Below are positions 7,819-17,059 of a stretch of 64,000 nucleotides of DNA, piece after piece. Under the pieces are notes generated by a model. It was given only the letters and a program-made list of their open reading frames with translations, did not search any database and was not told where the DNA came from. Made by a program: the position numbers and the translations under genes. The stretch spans positions 1-64,000 of the forward strand of contig CAZLMG010000002.1 in the NCBI GenBank assembly GCA_964560765.1. Reading direction: 5' to 3'. Positions within the stretch are counted from its first letter, which is position 1. The number at the start of each line of letters is the position of its first letter. The stretch is from CAZLMG01 sp964560765 (lineage in GTDB: Bacteria > Bdellovibrionota_B > Oligoflexia > Oligoflexales > CAZLMG01).

Positions 7819-9279
7819 GTGCAGGAAATTCGCCTCCATAACAATTTGACGCGACAAAAAGAAATATTGCGACCACTGGAGCCTGGGCACGTCCGCATGT
7901 ATGCCTGCGGCGTCACCGTTTATGATCACTGCCACATCGGACACGCCATGCAGGCGATTTTCTTTGACGTCATTCGCAACTATCTGGAGTACGCGGGATA
8001 TCGCGTAACCTATGTGCGCAACTATACCGACGTCGATGACAAGATCATTCAACGAGCTCAGGCCACGGGAATTTCACCTAAGGCGTTGGCCGAGAATATG
8101 ATTGCATCAACCGACGAAGATATGTTGGCGATCGGCGTACGCGCTCCGACCTATGCCCCGAAAGTCAGCCTGATGATTACGCAAATCATCGCCATGATTC
8201 AGCGCCTCATCAGCAACAGTGCCGCCTATGCCACCGCCGATGGCGATGTGTATTACCGAGTCCATTGCAAACATGATTACGGCAAGCTTTCCAATCGCAA
8301 GCCGGACGAGATGCGGTCGGGCACGCGCGATATCGTCCAAGGGCAAAAGGAAGACGAACTGGACTTTGCCCTGTGGAAAGCCGATACGACGGCCGATGCC
8401 TCTTGGGAAAGCCCTTGGGGCCGCGGGCGTCCTGGTTGGCACATCGAGTGCAGTGCCATGGCCAAGGAGTATCTTGGCGACGCCTTTGATATCCATGGCG
8501 GCGGACGAGATCTGATTTTTCCGCATCATGAAAACGAAATCGCCCAGTCCGAATCCGCGAATCAGACGGCCTATGCGACGGTTTGGATCCACTGCGGCCT
8601 GCTGACACTAAACAAGCAGAAGATGTCCAAAAGTCTCGGAAATCAGATCGGCATCAAGGACTTTCTCCAGCAATGGCCGGCCGAGATTTTGCGCCTGGGA
8701 TTTTTACAGCATCACTATTCCTCCAACATTGATTTCAGCGAGGCCGTGTTCCGCAACTGCCATCGGTCACTGCTGTACTATTACCGAACGCTACGCGATC
8801 TCGATGCGCTGGCGACCGAATCGTCAGAGAACGCGCCGTTACTGCCTGGTTATGATCCGGAGGAGGTGCGCAAGGCATTCCATCGTTTCATGAGTGACGA
8901 CTTCAACAGCGCCGGTGCTATTGGCGACATGAATCGATTCTTTGCCAAAGCCAACGAACTCCTGGTCGGTAAACGCGGAGCGGCCAAGAGTGCTACGGCG
9001 CGCACCATGGCTGCCGTATTACGCGAAGTGTTTGGTGTGTGCGGCCTGCTAAATCGAGATCCCGCCAGTGCCGTCGCCGATCTGAAGCTGCGACTGTTGC
9101 CAGAATTGGGGATCACCGAAGAGCAGATCGCCCAGTTTATTCGCGATCGTCGCACAGCGCGCGAGGCGAAAGACTTCGCCCGTGCCGATGTCATTCGCAA
9201 AGAACTGGCTGAGCGAGGTATTGAATTAATGGACAACGCCACCGGTACTGACTGGGGTATCAAGTATCAACTTTCGTAG
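7819..9279 (+). CDS. cysS: cysteinyl-tRNA synthetase
   Basis: Class I aminoacyl-tRNA synthetase that charges tRNA-Cys. 486 residues, a normal length. The zinc/cysteine-site Cys (C30 in YACGVTVYD), the HIGH motif at 39-42 and KMSKS at 268-272 are all present. The start is GTG with an upstream GAGGAG. It diverges from the GT-C-like gene and is followed four bases later by the hutI frame. Confidence 0.98.
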   Translation: MQEIRLHNNLTRQKEILRPLEPGHVRMYACGVTVYDHCHIGHAMQAIFFDVIRNYLEYAGYRVTYVRNYTDVDDKIIQRAQATGISPKALAENMIASTDEDMLAIGVRAPTYAPKVSLMITQIIAMIQRLISNSAAYATADGDVYYRVHCKHDYGKLSNRKPDEMRSGTRDIVQGQKEDELDFALWKADTTADASWESPWGRGRPGWHIECSAMAKEYLGDAFDIHGGGRDLIFPHHENEIAQSESANQTAYATVWIHCGLLTLNKQKMSKSLGNQIGIKDFLQQWPAEILRLGFLQHHYSSNIDFSEAVFRNCHRSLLYYYRTLRDLDALATESSENAPLLPGYDPEEVRKAFHRFMSDDFNSAGAIGDMNRFFAKANELLVGKRGAAKSATARTMAAVLREVFGVCGLLNRDPASAVADLKLRLLPELGITEEQIAQFIRDRRTAREAKDFARADVIRKELAERGIELMDNATGTDWGIKYQLS

Positions 9280-9292
9280 GGACGTGGGCGCA

Positions 9293-10528
9293 GTGCAGCA
9301 ATTGGTCATTCATCAGATCGGCGAACTTCTGACGCTAGCTCCCTTGGCGGCAGAGCGGCGATTGATTCCAAGGGACCTGGACGACCTGGGACGCATGCGC
9401 GGGGCCTGGCTGGCTCTGGAAAATGGTCGCGTGCGGGCTTCGGGGACAGGCCCCATTGCCGCGGCTTATGCAAAGTGGCCCCGGCACAATGCGGGCGGCA
9501 TGTTGGTGATGCCAGGCATGGTGGACGCCCATACCCATCCCGTCTTTGGCGGGTCACGGACACATGAATTCGTTCGTCGCTTGGACGGTGCTACCTATCA
9601 GGAGATCGCCGCCCAAGGCGGCGGCATCATGTCGACCGTGCGGGCGACGCGACAAGCCTCGATTGAGGAGTTGACGCGCATTTGCGCCGATCACTTTCGC
9701 GATTTTTTGCGGCTTGGAGTCACCACCTGCGAAGCCAAGTCCGGGTATGGTCTATCGGTGCCGGATGAACTGAAGTTGCTCCGGGCTATTCGCCAAGCGG
9801 CGTCGCAGGTTCCTTTGCATGTGCAAGCGACATGCTTGGCGCTGCATGCGGTGCCGCCCGACGCCGGTGGCAAAGACAAGTTCATCCAACAAATGACCGA
9901 TGAGCTGCTGCCGGTCGTCGCCCGCGAGGGGCTCGCGACGTGGGTCGATGCCTTTGTCGAAAAGGGCTATTTCGAACCCCAAGATTGCGACGGCTTTTTC
10001 GCCCGCGCCAAAGAACTAGGACTCGCGGTGCGGATCCATGCGGATGAATTCGCCGACAGTGGTGCCGCGGAGGCGGCCGCCCGCTGGGGTGCCCTGAGCG
10101 CCGATCATTTGGAATGCGCCAGTGATGCTGGCATCGCCGCCATGGCCAAGGCCGGTACCGTAGCCATCCTATTGCCAGGAACCTCGCTGTACTGCCGGAT
10201 GCAATACACGCAAGCTCGACGCTTTATCGATGCGGGTGTGCCCGTCGCGGTCGCCACCGACTTCAATCCGGGTTCGTGCCGGGTGCGGAATCTGGCCTTC
10301 ACTGCCACGCTCGCTGCGCTGCATTGCGGCATGCGCAGTTACGAAGCCATTGCCGGCGTAACCTATGTGGCGGCCCACGCCCTGGGCCTAGCCGGCCGCA
10401 AGGGAGCGTTAGCGGTCGGCCACGATGCGGATGTCGTCATTCAGCCGTGGGCAACCGCCGAAGACTGGTTAGCCGACATGGGGCAGAGAGCGCCCGCCGC
10501 GGTGTTTATTGGGGGCCAAAAGGTTTAG
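9293..10528 (+). CDS. hutI: imidazolonepropionase
   Basis: Zinc amidohydrolase of histidine degradation that opens imidazolone propionate to N-formimino-glutamate. About 411 residues. The metal-binding HxH is H80/H82 in VDAHTHPVF, the downstream His is in SADHLECA, and the Asp is in ATDFNPGS. GTG 9293 is preferred because AGGGA at 9278-9282 is ten bases away; GTG 9284 is in frame but too close. hutH, hutU and hutG are not nearby, so the rest of the pathway must be elsewhere. Its stop overlaps the convergent greA stop by four bases. Confidence 0.95.
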   Translation: MQQLVIHQIGELLTLAPLAAERRLIPRDLDDLGRMRGAWLALENGRVRASGTGPIAAAYAKWPRHNAGGMLVMPGMVDAHTHPVFGGSRTHEFVRRLDGATYQEIAAQGGGIMSTVRATRQASIEELTRICADHFRDFLRLGVTTCEAKSGYGLSVPDELKLLRAIRQAASQVPLHVQATCLALHAVPPDAGGKDKFIQQMTDELLPVVAREGLATWVDAFVEKGYFEPQDCDGFFARAKELGLAVRIHADEFADSGAAEAAARWGALSADHLECASDAGIAAMAKAGTVAILLPGTSLYCRMQYTQARRFIDAGVPVAVATDFNPGSCRVRNLAFTATLAALHCGMRSYEAIAGVTYVAAHALGLAGRKGALAVGHDADVVIQPWATAEDWLADMGQRAPAAVFIGGQKV

Positions 10529-10998
10529 TAGCTCACATCCGTAATGACAAATTCCTTCATGCCCTTGGGCACGCGAATCTCAACGGTGTCATCTACCTTG
10601 CGGCCCAAGAGGGCCTTGGCGATGGGCGAGCTCATGGAGATCTTGCCCTTGTCCAAGTTGGCTTCGAGGTCGCCAACGATGCGATACGTTTTTTCTTCGC
10701 CAGAATCTTCGTCACATATTGTCACGTGGGCGCCAAAACGCACGCGGCCATTGGCATCTGCTGCCTGCGCGATGATATTGGCACGCGACAACTTATCTTC
10801 CAGCTCGCCAATGCGAGCTTCGATCATGCCCTGCTTTTCTTTCGCCGCATGATATTCGGCATTCTCACGCAAATCGCCGTGCGAACGCGCCTCGGCGATC
10901 TCTTCAATAATGCGCGGCCTCTCCTGCGAACGCAGGCGATCCAACTCTGCCTTTAATTCGGCATAGCCTTCGGCCGTCAGTGGAATCTGCTCATCCAT
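10525..10998 (-). CDS. greA: transcription elongation factor GreA
   Basis: 157 residues, the standard GreA length. An N-terminal coiled coil is followed by an FKBP-like C-terminal domain. The acidic tip segment (ARSHGDLRENAEYHAAKE) that reaches the RNA polymerase active site to stimulate transcript cleavage is intact. It lies downstream of the FadL-like porin gene on the same strand (55 bases) and is convergent with hutI. Confidence 0.98.
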   Translation of the reverse strand: MDEQIPLTAEGYAELKAELDRLRSQERPRIIEEIAEARSHGDLRENAEYHAAKEKQGMIEARIGELEDKLSRANIIAQAADANGRVRFGAHVTICDEDSGEEKTYRIVGDLEANLDKGKISMSSPIAKALLGRKVDDTVEIRVPKGMKEFVITDVSY

Positions 10999-11053
10999 GG
11001 CACCTAACTCTCTCTATCAAGGACATGCGGCGAACTGCTTTCGCCATGCCGCA

Positions 11054-12370
11054 TTAAAAACTATGGGTCGCCGAAAAGGCCACCGTACTTGAAATACCCG
11101 TCACTTCCTGAACCGTGGTGACGCCTGCTACTTTTTGCGCCTCACCCTTAGCTATCTGCCCAACATACCCCAAGCCAAGTTGGCTATTGGGCTGAGCCCA
11201 TCCCAGAAATGTCGAGAAGCCCATCCAATCGATGTGGTCTCGCTGGTTCTTGAGGCCAGGTACGATCGCCGGTCGCGAATCGTAGTTGGTGAAAGCTCCG
11301 AGTCGCAGTGGCACCGATGCGGTTACGTAGTACTCAATGCCAGTCGCAAAGTTGGTAACCGCCTCCCGGTCAAAGAGGTCCTGGTCCCCATCGACAGCGG
11401 TTCGGTGTATCACATCAAACGTCCAAAGCAAACGAGTAGTTGCAAACCACGCAGCTCCAGCGCGAATCTCAGCAGGCCAGTCGCCGACGGGATTCTCTTC
11501 GTCAGCCTCGGCATCGACGCGCAACAATTTCCCGTTCCCAAAACTGCCGTTCTCGGTCTCGTCCTGCTCATCGGTGATGATGTTGTTGGCGGCGTCCGTG
11601 AAAATAATGTTACGCTCAATGGAGTTCTCGAATTTCTGCGTCAAAATCATGGCCTTGCGCGCCATTAGCCCAACCGAGAAGCGCCCGCCCAGCGACCACT
11701 GCAGGCCCAAAGACGGCTCCAGTCCGCTCACTAGCAGCCGTTGGCGAATGTTTTGCGTCAAGTTCTGACGAATACCACTGGAATTCACAATCACGCGCGC
11801 GTCCTGATATTCCTGCACCAGCTCGTCGACGCTCAAAAAGTTCAGACCGAAGCCCACGGAAAAACTAGAAGAAATGCGCTTGGCCACGGCGGCTGCAAAA
11901 TTGTTGGTAGAAGCCCGCAGATTCACCGTCCGGTGAAAGCTCTCAATTGAGCCCGTTTTAATTTCGTCATTTTGATCTTTCAAATCACTGTCGGTGACAT
12001 AAATGCCGAAAGCCGCCGCCATTCCTGGCAGCACGTGATCCAACTTCTGCAAGCCTCCAAAGAATGGCGCTACTTGTCCCTTGCTGTATTCCTTAAACGA
12101 GTTCGTTCCGATGGTCTTCTTATATTCAACTGTCTTGTTGTAAAACGCGTTCGCAGAACCCGATATGTCGTTGGACAAGGCGAAAGCCAAGCCGGCCGGG
12201 TTATAGACAATACCCGAGGCGTCGTCCGCAACCGCACAGTATGCACCGCCCAAGCCCATAGCGCGATCGCCCATCACCACATTGTGATAGTGATAGATAT
12301 CAGCGTTAGCGCCGCTGGCGCGACTCAAAGCCAAACTCACCAGGCACAGGCGACCAATCACATGCTTCAT
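11054..12370 (-). CDS. OmpP1/FadL-like outer-membrane protein
   Basis: 438 residues with an N-terminal signal peptide ending near ASGANA. A segment typical of FadL/TodX or related UPF0164 barrels follows (AMGLGGAYCAVADDASGI, then YNPAGL). The rest alternates in a beta-barrel pattern and the protein ends in His-Ser-Phe. FadL proteins admit hydrophobic compounds such as long-chain fatty acids; the substrate here is unknown. A GGAG site lies eight bases before the ATG. It sits between an M48 peptidase gene upstream and greA downstream on the same strand. Confidence 0.83.
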   Translation of the reverse strand: MKHVIGRLCLVSLALSRASGANADIYHYHNVVMGDRAMGLGGAYCAVADDASGIVYNPAGLAFALSNDISGSANAFYNKTVEYKKTIGTNSFKEYSKGQVAPFFGGLQKLDHVLPGMAAAFGIYVTDSDLKDQNDEIKTGSIESFHRTVNLRASTNNFAAAVAKRISSSFSVGFGLNFLSVDELVQEYQDARVIVNSSGIRQNLTQNIRQRLLVSGLEPSLGLQWSLGGRFSVGLMARKAMILTQKFENSIERNIIFTDAANNIITDEQDETENGSFGNGKLLRVDAEADEENPVGDWPAEIRAGAAWFATTRLLWTFDVIHRTAVDGDQDLFDREAVTNFATGIEYYVTASVPLRLGAFTNYDSRPAIVPGLKNQRDHIDWMGFSTFLGWAQPNSQLGLGYVGQIAKGEAQKVAGVTTVQEVTGISSTVAFSATHSF

Positions 12371-12454
12371 ATCCAGCTCCGTAGGTACTCAATGGGTTGC
12401 CGTACTAATCTCGCCTAAACTTCAAACTTGAAATGACCGCTACATCGACGCTCA

Positions 12455-13468
12455 CTACTTTGCTTTCTTTACCGGTGGCAGCATGGCGTAGTGCTTGTCG
12501 AAACGCTTTTTACCCGTTGCGCCGATGATCTCCGATGCATTCAGACTGGTCAGAACTTGCTGCACGGTCGCGATTCGCTGGGTAATCGGCGGATGGGTTT
12601 TGTCGAGAACGTCGGCTTTGACTTTCGCCTTCGCAACGCTCGCTTCAGGCAGAGTGCAGCGTTTTTGCGGCTCCGGCAATCCGCGCTTTTTCAGCTCCAT
12701 GCGACAGAGAAAATCCACCATCGCGTCTGGCTCATAGCCGGCGCGAATGGCGTACTTCACTCCCTCCCGGTCGGCTTCATATTCCAGATCAGCACCCAAT
12801 CCCTGCTCCAAGATCAGTGACATCCCTGCCCGTGCCGCCTGCAAGAAATTCAAAGCTCCCCCACCCGACACAAGTTTGGCCATCAACTTACCGGTATCCG
12901 ACTCTTCCGGCCGGGGCCTTGCTCGCACTTGCATGGATTCTGGCATGCGCGCCAAGCGGGTATCGGCTGCAGCCTTTTCCATGTCCTCTTTCGACATGTT
13001 CTTGAGCGTATCGTACATGTGCCGCTTGCCCACATGCGCCGCCTCATGCCCCAACACCGCCGCCAGCTCGGCTTCGTTACGCGCATGCCGTAGGGCACCC
13101 ATGGAGATGAGTACGTAACCGCCGGGGCAAGCAAAAGCGTTGATCGTTTCCGTGTTCAGGATCTCAAACATGTAGCGACGATCGGGAAAATCGCCGTAAC
13201 TGGCCACATAGTTTCCCACCTGATTGACGTAGCCCAGCAACTCTTCTGATTCCTGAGTTCCGTAAAACTTCAATAGCCGACCAGCCATGTTGCGACCGAT
13301 CTCGATTTCGGCGGTATAGTCCTCAAGCTTCTTCTTTTCTTCGGCACTGAGATTATCCTCCGGTCCGCGCGCCTTTTTTCCTGTCGTGCAGGCCGGAGCA
13401 CTGTAGAGCAAGAAGAACGCGCCATAAGTTGAAGCAATCGCCGTACCGATGCGCCGCCATGTCATCAT
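12455..13468 (-). CDS. M48-family zinc metallopeptidase, probable lipoprotein
   Basis: 337 residues. The N-terminal hydrophobic segment ends in SAPAC, a plausible lipobox, so the mature protein is probably membrane-anchored and periplasmic. The zinc motif is HEAAH in LGHEAAHVGKRH, and the third ligand Glu is likely in LEYEADREGVKYA. The architecture resembles LoiP/BepA-type peptidases, which help outer-membrane quality control. The neighbouring SH3-like exported protein and FadL-like barrel suit an envelope role. A strong AGGAG lies seven bases before the ATG. Confidence 0.92.
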   Translation of the reverse strand: MMTWRRIGTAIASTYGAFFLLYSAPACTTGKKARGPEDNLSAEEKKKLEDYTAEIEIGRNMAGRLLKFYGTQESEELLGYVNQVGNYVASYGDFPDRRYMFEILNTETINAFACPGGYVLISMGALRHARNEAELAAVLGHEAAHVGKRHMYDTLKNMSKEDMEKAAADTRLARMPESMQVRARPRPEESDTGKLMAKLVSGGGALNFLQAARAGMSLILEQGLGADLEYEADREGVKYAIRAGYEPDAMVDFLCRMELKKRGLPEPQKRCTLPEASVAKAKVKADVLDKTHPPITQRIATVQQVLTSLNASEIIGATGKKRFDKHYAMLPPVKKAK

Positions 13469-13651
13469 GAGTCAGCTCCTTGAGCCTATTCGAAATCGTC
13501 GCAGCGCTCGATTTATCGCTCGCCACAATTTGTTGATTGTTTTTCAGAAGGCCTATTGATTTTAACCGATTGCAGGCGGGATTTGTAGGGGGCAAAGCGC
13601 TAATGCCGACTTAAGACGCGGGCGGCCCGCAGGACGGGCTCTCCAGCGCCG

Positions 13652-14197
13652 CTAAGGCTCAGCACGCTCGACGCGTCGCTCGACTTCCTTAAACACTTGG
13701 TCGCCCAGCTCTTGGATCGACTTCTTAGGCACCTCTCGATCTTCCATGGCGTAAACTTGGTGCAAATTGGGAGTCACATCTCCCGCCGATCCAACGCTAT
13801 CTGACTCATCGAGGCCGCGCACACCCATCACCGCCGAGCGCGAACGAGCCGACGCCACGTCATCCACACTGCGGCTATCTTTTGCTACATTGCGAATGGC
13901 CTTGGAAAGGCCCGCCGAGTTGCCGTCGGGTTTGGTATTGACTTGCAAGATGGAAACAAAACCCTTCTTGCCCTTATAGTCAACAAGCCAGTACATGCCC
14001 TTGCGCTCCAACGCGTCGGCATCCTCGCCTTCCTTCATGGTCGCAACGATCGCCGCTCCCTTTTCCGGTCCTTTCAGGATGGAAACCTCGCCCTTTTTGG
14101 GCGTGACCAACCCGGCAAAAGCCGGCGCCGCCCCCAAAAGCGATGCTCCAAGAAGCGAGAGCCCAACGATCATCCATCTGTTTGCATTCCGTGTCAT
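13652..14197 (-). CDS. exported SH3-like domain protein
   Basis: About 181 residues with a signal peptide ending AFA. A segment of about 60 residues resembles bacterial SH3 domains (KKGEVSILKGPEKGA, then MYWLVDYKGKKGFV). The Ser/Asp/Arg-rich tail has no recognised fold. ATG 14195-14197 is preferred over an upstream TTG at 14215. It lies between tyrS and the M48 peptidase on the same strand. Binding to peptidoglycan or an envelope protein is a guess from the domain type. Confidence 0.75.
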   Translation of the reverse strand: MTRNANRWMIVGLSLLGASLLGAAPAFAGLVTPKKGEVSILKGPEKGAAIVATMKEGEDADALERKGMYWLVDYKGKKGFVSILQVNTKPDGNSAGLSKAIRNVAKDSRSVDDVASARSRSAVMGVRGLDESDSVGSAGDVTPNLHQVYAMEDREVPKKSIQELGDQVFKEVERRVERAEP

Positions 14198-14320
14198 GGC
14201 GGCAATATCCCCCAAAAGCGACTTTCGGACCCGGTGCCTACGACCCAGCCGAGGCCAGGTCCTAGATGGCCTCTGAACCAGTATATAAAGGACGTCGGCC
14301 CGCCCCTCGAATACCTTAAA

Positions 14321-15556
14321 TCAATCTGAAATTCTTAAACGATAATAGTGCTTTTTACCCTTCCGAAGCAAGCACTGACCAGCCTCTCCGAAGCGACTTT
14401 CGGTGAGCATATATTTGATATCGCTTATTTTTTCGCCTTCAATCAGCAATCCACCTTGTGTCACCAAACGCCTCGCTTCGGTCTTGGACTCACAGATTCC
14501 GGTGTTTGCCAAAAACTCCAAAATATCGACTCCGCCTTGCAACTGCGCCCGTGGCACATCTACGATCGGCTCGTTACCGCTACCCGCAACCCCGCCGGAA
14601 AACAGCGCCTGGGCTGCCGTCCGCGCCCGGTCAGCCTCCTCTTGCCCATGCACAATGGCCGTACAGGCGTGGGCCAAGACTTCCTTGCTTTGATTGAGCG
14701 CGGCACCTTGCCTCGCCTCCAATTCCCGGATTTCGCCCATCTCGAGAAAAGTGAAATACCGCAAACACGGTCCCACCATGCTATCGGGAACGTTGCGCCA
14801 GAATTGGAAATAGTCATACGGGCTTGTCTTGTTCGGATCCAGCCACACGGCACCGGATTCGGTCTTACCCATTTTGCGACCATCTGGCGTCGTGAGTAGT
14901 GGTGTTGTCATGCAGTAAACCTGCGCCGCACCAAACCGCCGAATCAAATCGGCACCTGCTAAAATATTGCTCCATTGATCGTCTCCGCCCAATTGAACCG
15001 TGCACTTCTCTTGCCGGAACAAATGCAGAAAATCATAGGCCTGCAGTAGCATGTAGTTGAACTCGAGAAACGACAAGCCCTTTTCCAAACGCGACTTAAA
15101 ACAATCCGCCGTCAACATCCGATTGACGCTGAATTGACTGCCAATCTCTCGCAAGAAGTCCAAATAATTAAGTGGGCGTAACCAGTCGGCGTTGTTGATG
15201 ATGACGCCCTTCGCCGGCGACGAAAAATCGAGCAGCGGCTCCACCTGCTTGCGGAAACACTGAATGTTGTTCTCGATCTCTTCGACGGTGATCATACGCC
15301 GCATATCGGTTTTGCCCGTGGGATCACCGACCATCGCCGTACCACCGCCCATCACCGCGATGGCGCGATGACCAGCTCGCTGCCATCGACTCAGGGTCAT
15401 GATCGGCAGCAAATGCCCGACGTGCAAACTGTCAGCGGTTGGGTCAAACCCGACGTAACCAGTCCTGACGCCCGTGGCTAGGTGTTGAATCATGTCTTCT
15501 TCATGCGTAATTTGCGCGACCAGACTTCGGTCGCGCATAGCTTCAATAAAACCCAT
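14321..15556 (-). CDS. tyrS: tyrosyl-tRNA synthetase
   Basis: Class I synthetase for tRNA-Tyr, 411 residues. The HIGH-type motif is HVGH at 45-48. The KMSKS-type loop reads KMGKT at 228-232, similar to the KFGKT of E. coli TyrS. The C-terminal part (about 340-411) is an S4-like RNA-binding domain. It diverges from the CobU-like gene and may lead the minus-strand run to the SH3-like gene, 123 bases downstream. Confidence 0.98.
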   Translation of the reverse strand: MGFIEAMRDRSLVAQITHEEDMIQHLATGVRTGYVGFDPTADSLHVGHLLPIMTLSRWQRAGHRAIAVMGGGTAMVGDPTGKTDMRRMITVEEIENNIQCFRKQVEPLLDFSSPAKGVIINNADWLRPLNYLDFLREIGSQFSVNRMLTADCFKSRLEKGLSFLEFNYMLLQAYDFLHLFRQEKCTVQLGGDDQWSNILAGADLIRRFGAAQVYCMTTPLLTTPDGRKMGKTESGAVWLDPNKTSPYDYFQFWRNVPDSMVGPCLRYFTFLEMGEIRELEARQGAALNQSKEVLAHACTAIVHGQEEADRARTAAQALFSGGVAGSGNEPIVDVPRAQLQGGVDILEFLANTGICESKTEARRLVTQGGLLIEGEKISDIKYMLTESRFGEAGQCLLRKGKKHYYRLRISD

Positions 15557-15646
15557 GACTGCGCTATCCTCGTAAATGTCGGGTCAGCACAAACGCCGAC
15601 CGCAATCAGCTCATTCCATTCGACTTTCAATGTAGCAAGGATCGGT

Positions 15647-16240
15647 ATGAACCACGAGCCTTTGTCCCCGTCTTCGCTGGCACAATTGGCGGCCCCGATC
15701 CTGATCCTCGGACCGGCGCACAGCGGCAAATCACAACTGGCGTTGCAGCTATTGGACCGACAGCAGCCAGCCATGATCATCGGCACGGCAGACGACCGAG
15801 ATCCTTTGATGGCCGCACGCATCACCGCCTTGCAGGCCCGTTGGGCACCCGACTGGTCAGGCCGAGAGGTTTCCCGCGAACAGGATTTGGACGCCCTGCT
15901 GGCCGATATTCCGCCATCGACGCCACAACTGCTCATCGATTCGGTCAACCAATGGCTAGCCTATCGCCTAGTGCACGATTTTCAACGCTATACCACCCAA
16001 CAACTTCACCAGCGGGCGCATCACGACCTGGGCCTTTTGGTTGCGGCCATACGGCAGCTGGCGACTCAGCGGCGCGTCATCCTCGTCTCGAGCGAACTCG
16101 GCAGCTCGCCGCCGCCCAGCCAGCCACTCCCCCTCATCCTGCGCGAAGCCGTCGGCATCGCCAATCAGCGCCTAGCGGACATGTCCCCTACGGTCATCAT
16201 GCAAGTAGCTGGAATTCCTCAGGTGATTAAAGGCGGCTGA
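15647..16240 (+). CDS. cobU: CobU-like P-loop kinase/guanylyltransferase
   Basis: 197 residues. The N-terminal P-loop GPAHSGKS is followed by features of adenosylcobinamide kinase/phosphate guanylyltransferase: MAARITALQARWAP, LIDSVNQWLAY, ILVSSELG and a C-terminal IANQRLADM then VAGIPQ. In the family it activates cobinamide late in B12 assembly or salvage. The match is diverged and no other cobalamin gene is nearby, so a salvage role is likelier than a full pathway. ATG 15647 is chosen; the open frame extends upstream across the tyrS start. Confidence 0.72.
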   Translation: MNHEPLSPSSLAQLAAPILILGPAHSGKSQLALQLLDRQQPAMIIGTADDRDPLMAARITALQARWAPDWSGREVSREQDLDALLADIPPSTPQLLIDSVNQWLAYRLVHDFQRYTTQQLHQRAHHDLGLLVAAIRQLATQRRVILVSSELGSSPPPSQPLPLILREAVGIANQRLADMSPTVIMQVAGIPQVIKGG

Positions 16241-16324
16241 GAATTGCCCGATTGAGCTTTTCTGCGCGACTTGTTATGCACAATGGCTCGATGAATTCGA
16301 CCAGTATAAAGGCCCGGAAACCTC

Positions 16325-17059
16325 ATGGTGAAACTCGCGGACATTCAAAACCCGGTTACCGAAGAACGCATTGCGGCCATGTTCAATCGCATTGCTGGCC
16401 GTTACGACCTTCTGAACCGTCTGCTCAGCATGCGCCAAGATCAACGCTGGCGCAAAGCGATGATCAAACGTCTTCCCGTACGCCACGGCGCGCGTCTCGT
16501 GGATGTCGCCACCGGCACCGGCGACGTTCTGCTCGCCGCCGCCAAAGAGCGACCGGATTATAGCGAATACTTAGGTGTCGATATCTCCGAAGGTATGTTG
16601 CAAGTTGCGGCGACCAAGCTGCCAACCGAACGGCAGGATCCTCGTTTCAAACTCGCGGTGATGAGTGCTGAGAAACTGCTTGTCACCAACGAATACGCCG
16701 ATGCCGTTACCATTGCCTTTGGCCTGCGCAACGTCGTCGATCGTGAGCAAGCGCTACGCGAATTCGCCCGCGTGCTGAAGCCTAATGGCGCCTTGTTAAT
16801 CCTCGAGTTCTTCTTGCCGCGCAAAGGCCTTCTGAGCCGCCTCTTCCAGTTTTATTTTCATCAGGTGCTGCCGCGTATCGGGGGCTTCATCAGCGACGGT
16901 GACGCTTACCGCTATTTGCCACAAAGTGTCGGCGGGTTTTACACGCTGCCCGAGCTGGACGATCGACTACGTGCCTCAGGCTTTCGCGTGGTAGAAGTGA
17001 AGCGATTTCTATTTGGGGCGTGCAATTTGGTCACAGCACGTCGCTTGGGACAAAGCTAG
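16325..17059 (+). CDS. ubiE: demethylmenaquinone/ubiquinone methyltransferase
   Basis: SAM-dependent C-methyltransferase of quinone synthesis, 244 residues. Motif I is VDVATGTGDVLLAA. The family signatures YLGVDISEGML, FGLRNVVDREQALRE and VLKPNGALLILEFF are all clear. Whether it acts on menaquinone, ubiquinone or both cannot be told here. It lies 84 bases after the CobU-like gene. Its stop overlaps that of the convergent TPR gene by four bases. Confidence 0.95.
   Translation: MVKLADIQNPVTEERIAAMFNRIAGRYDLLNRLLSMRQDQRWRKAMIKRLPVRHGARLVDVATGTGDVLLAAAKERPDYSEYLGVDISEGMLQVAATKLPTERQDPRFKLAVMSAEKLLVTNEYADAVTIAFGLRNVVDREQALREFARVLKPNGALLILEFFLPRKGLLSRLFQFYFHQVLPRIGGFISDGDAYRYLPQSVGGFYTLPELDDRLRASGFRVVEVKRFLFGACNLVTARRLGQS

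Noticed and set aside
15482..15646. upstream extension of the CobU-like frame
   Set aside because: It overlaps the tyrS start region and does not resemble CobU, whose P-loop lies about 20 residues after ATG 15647.
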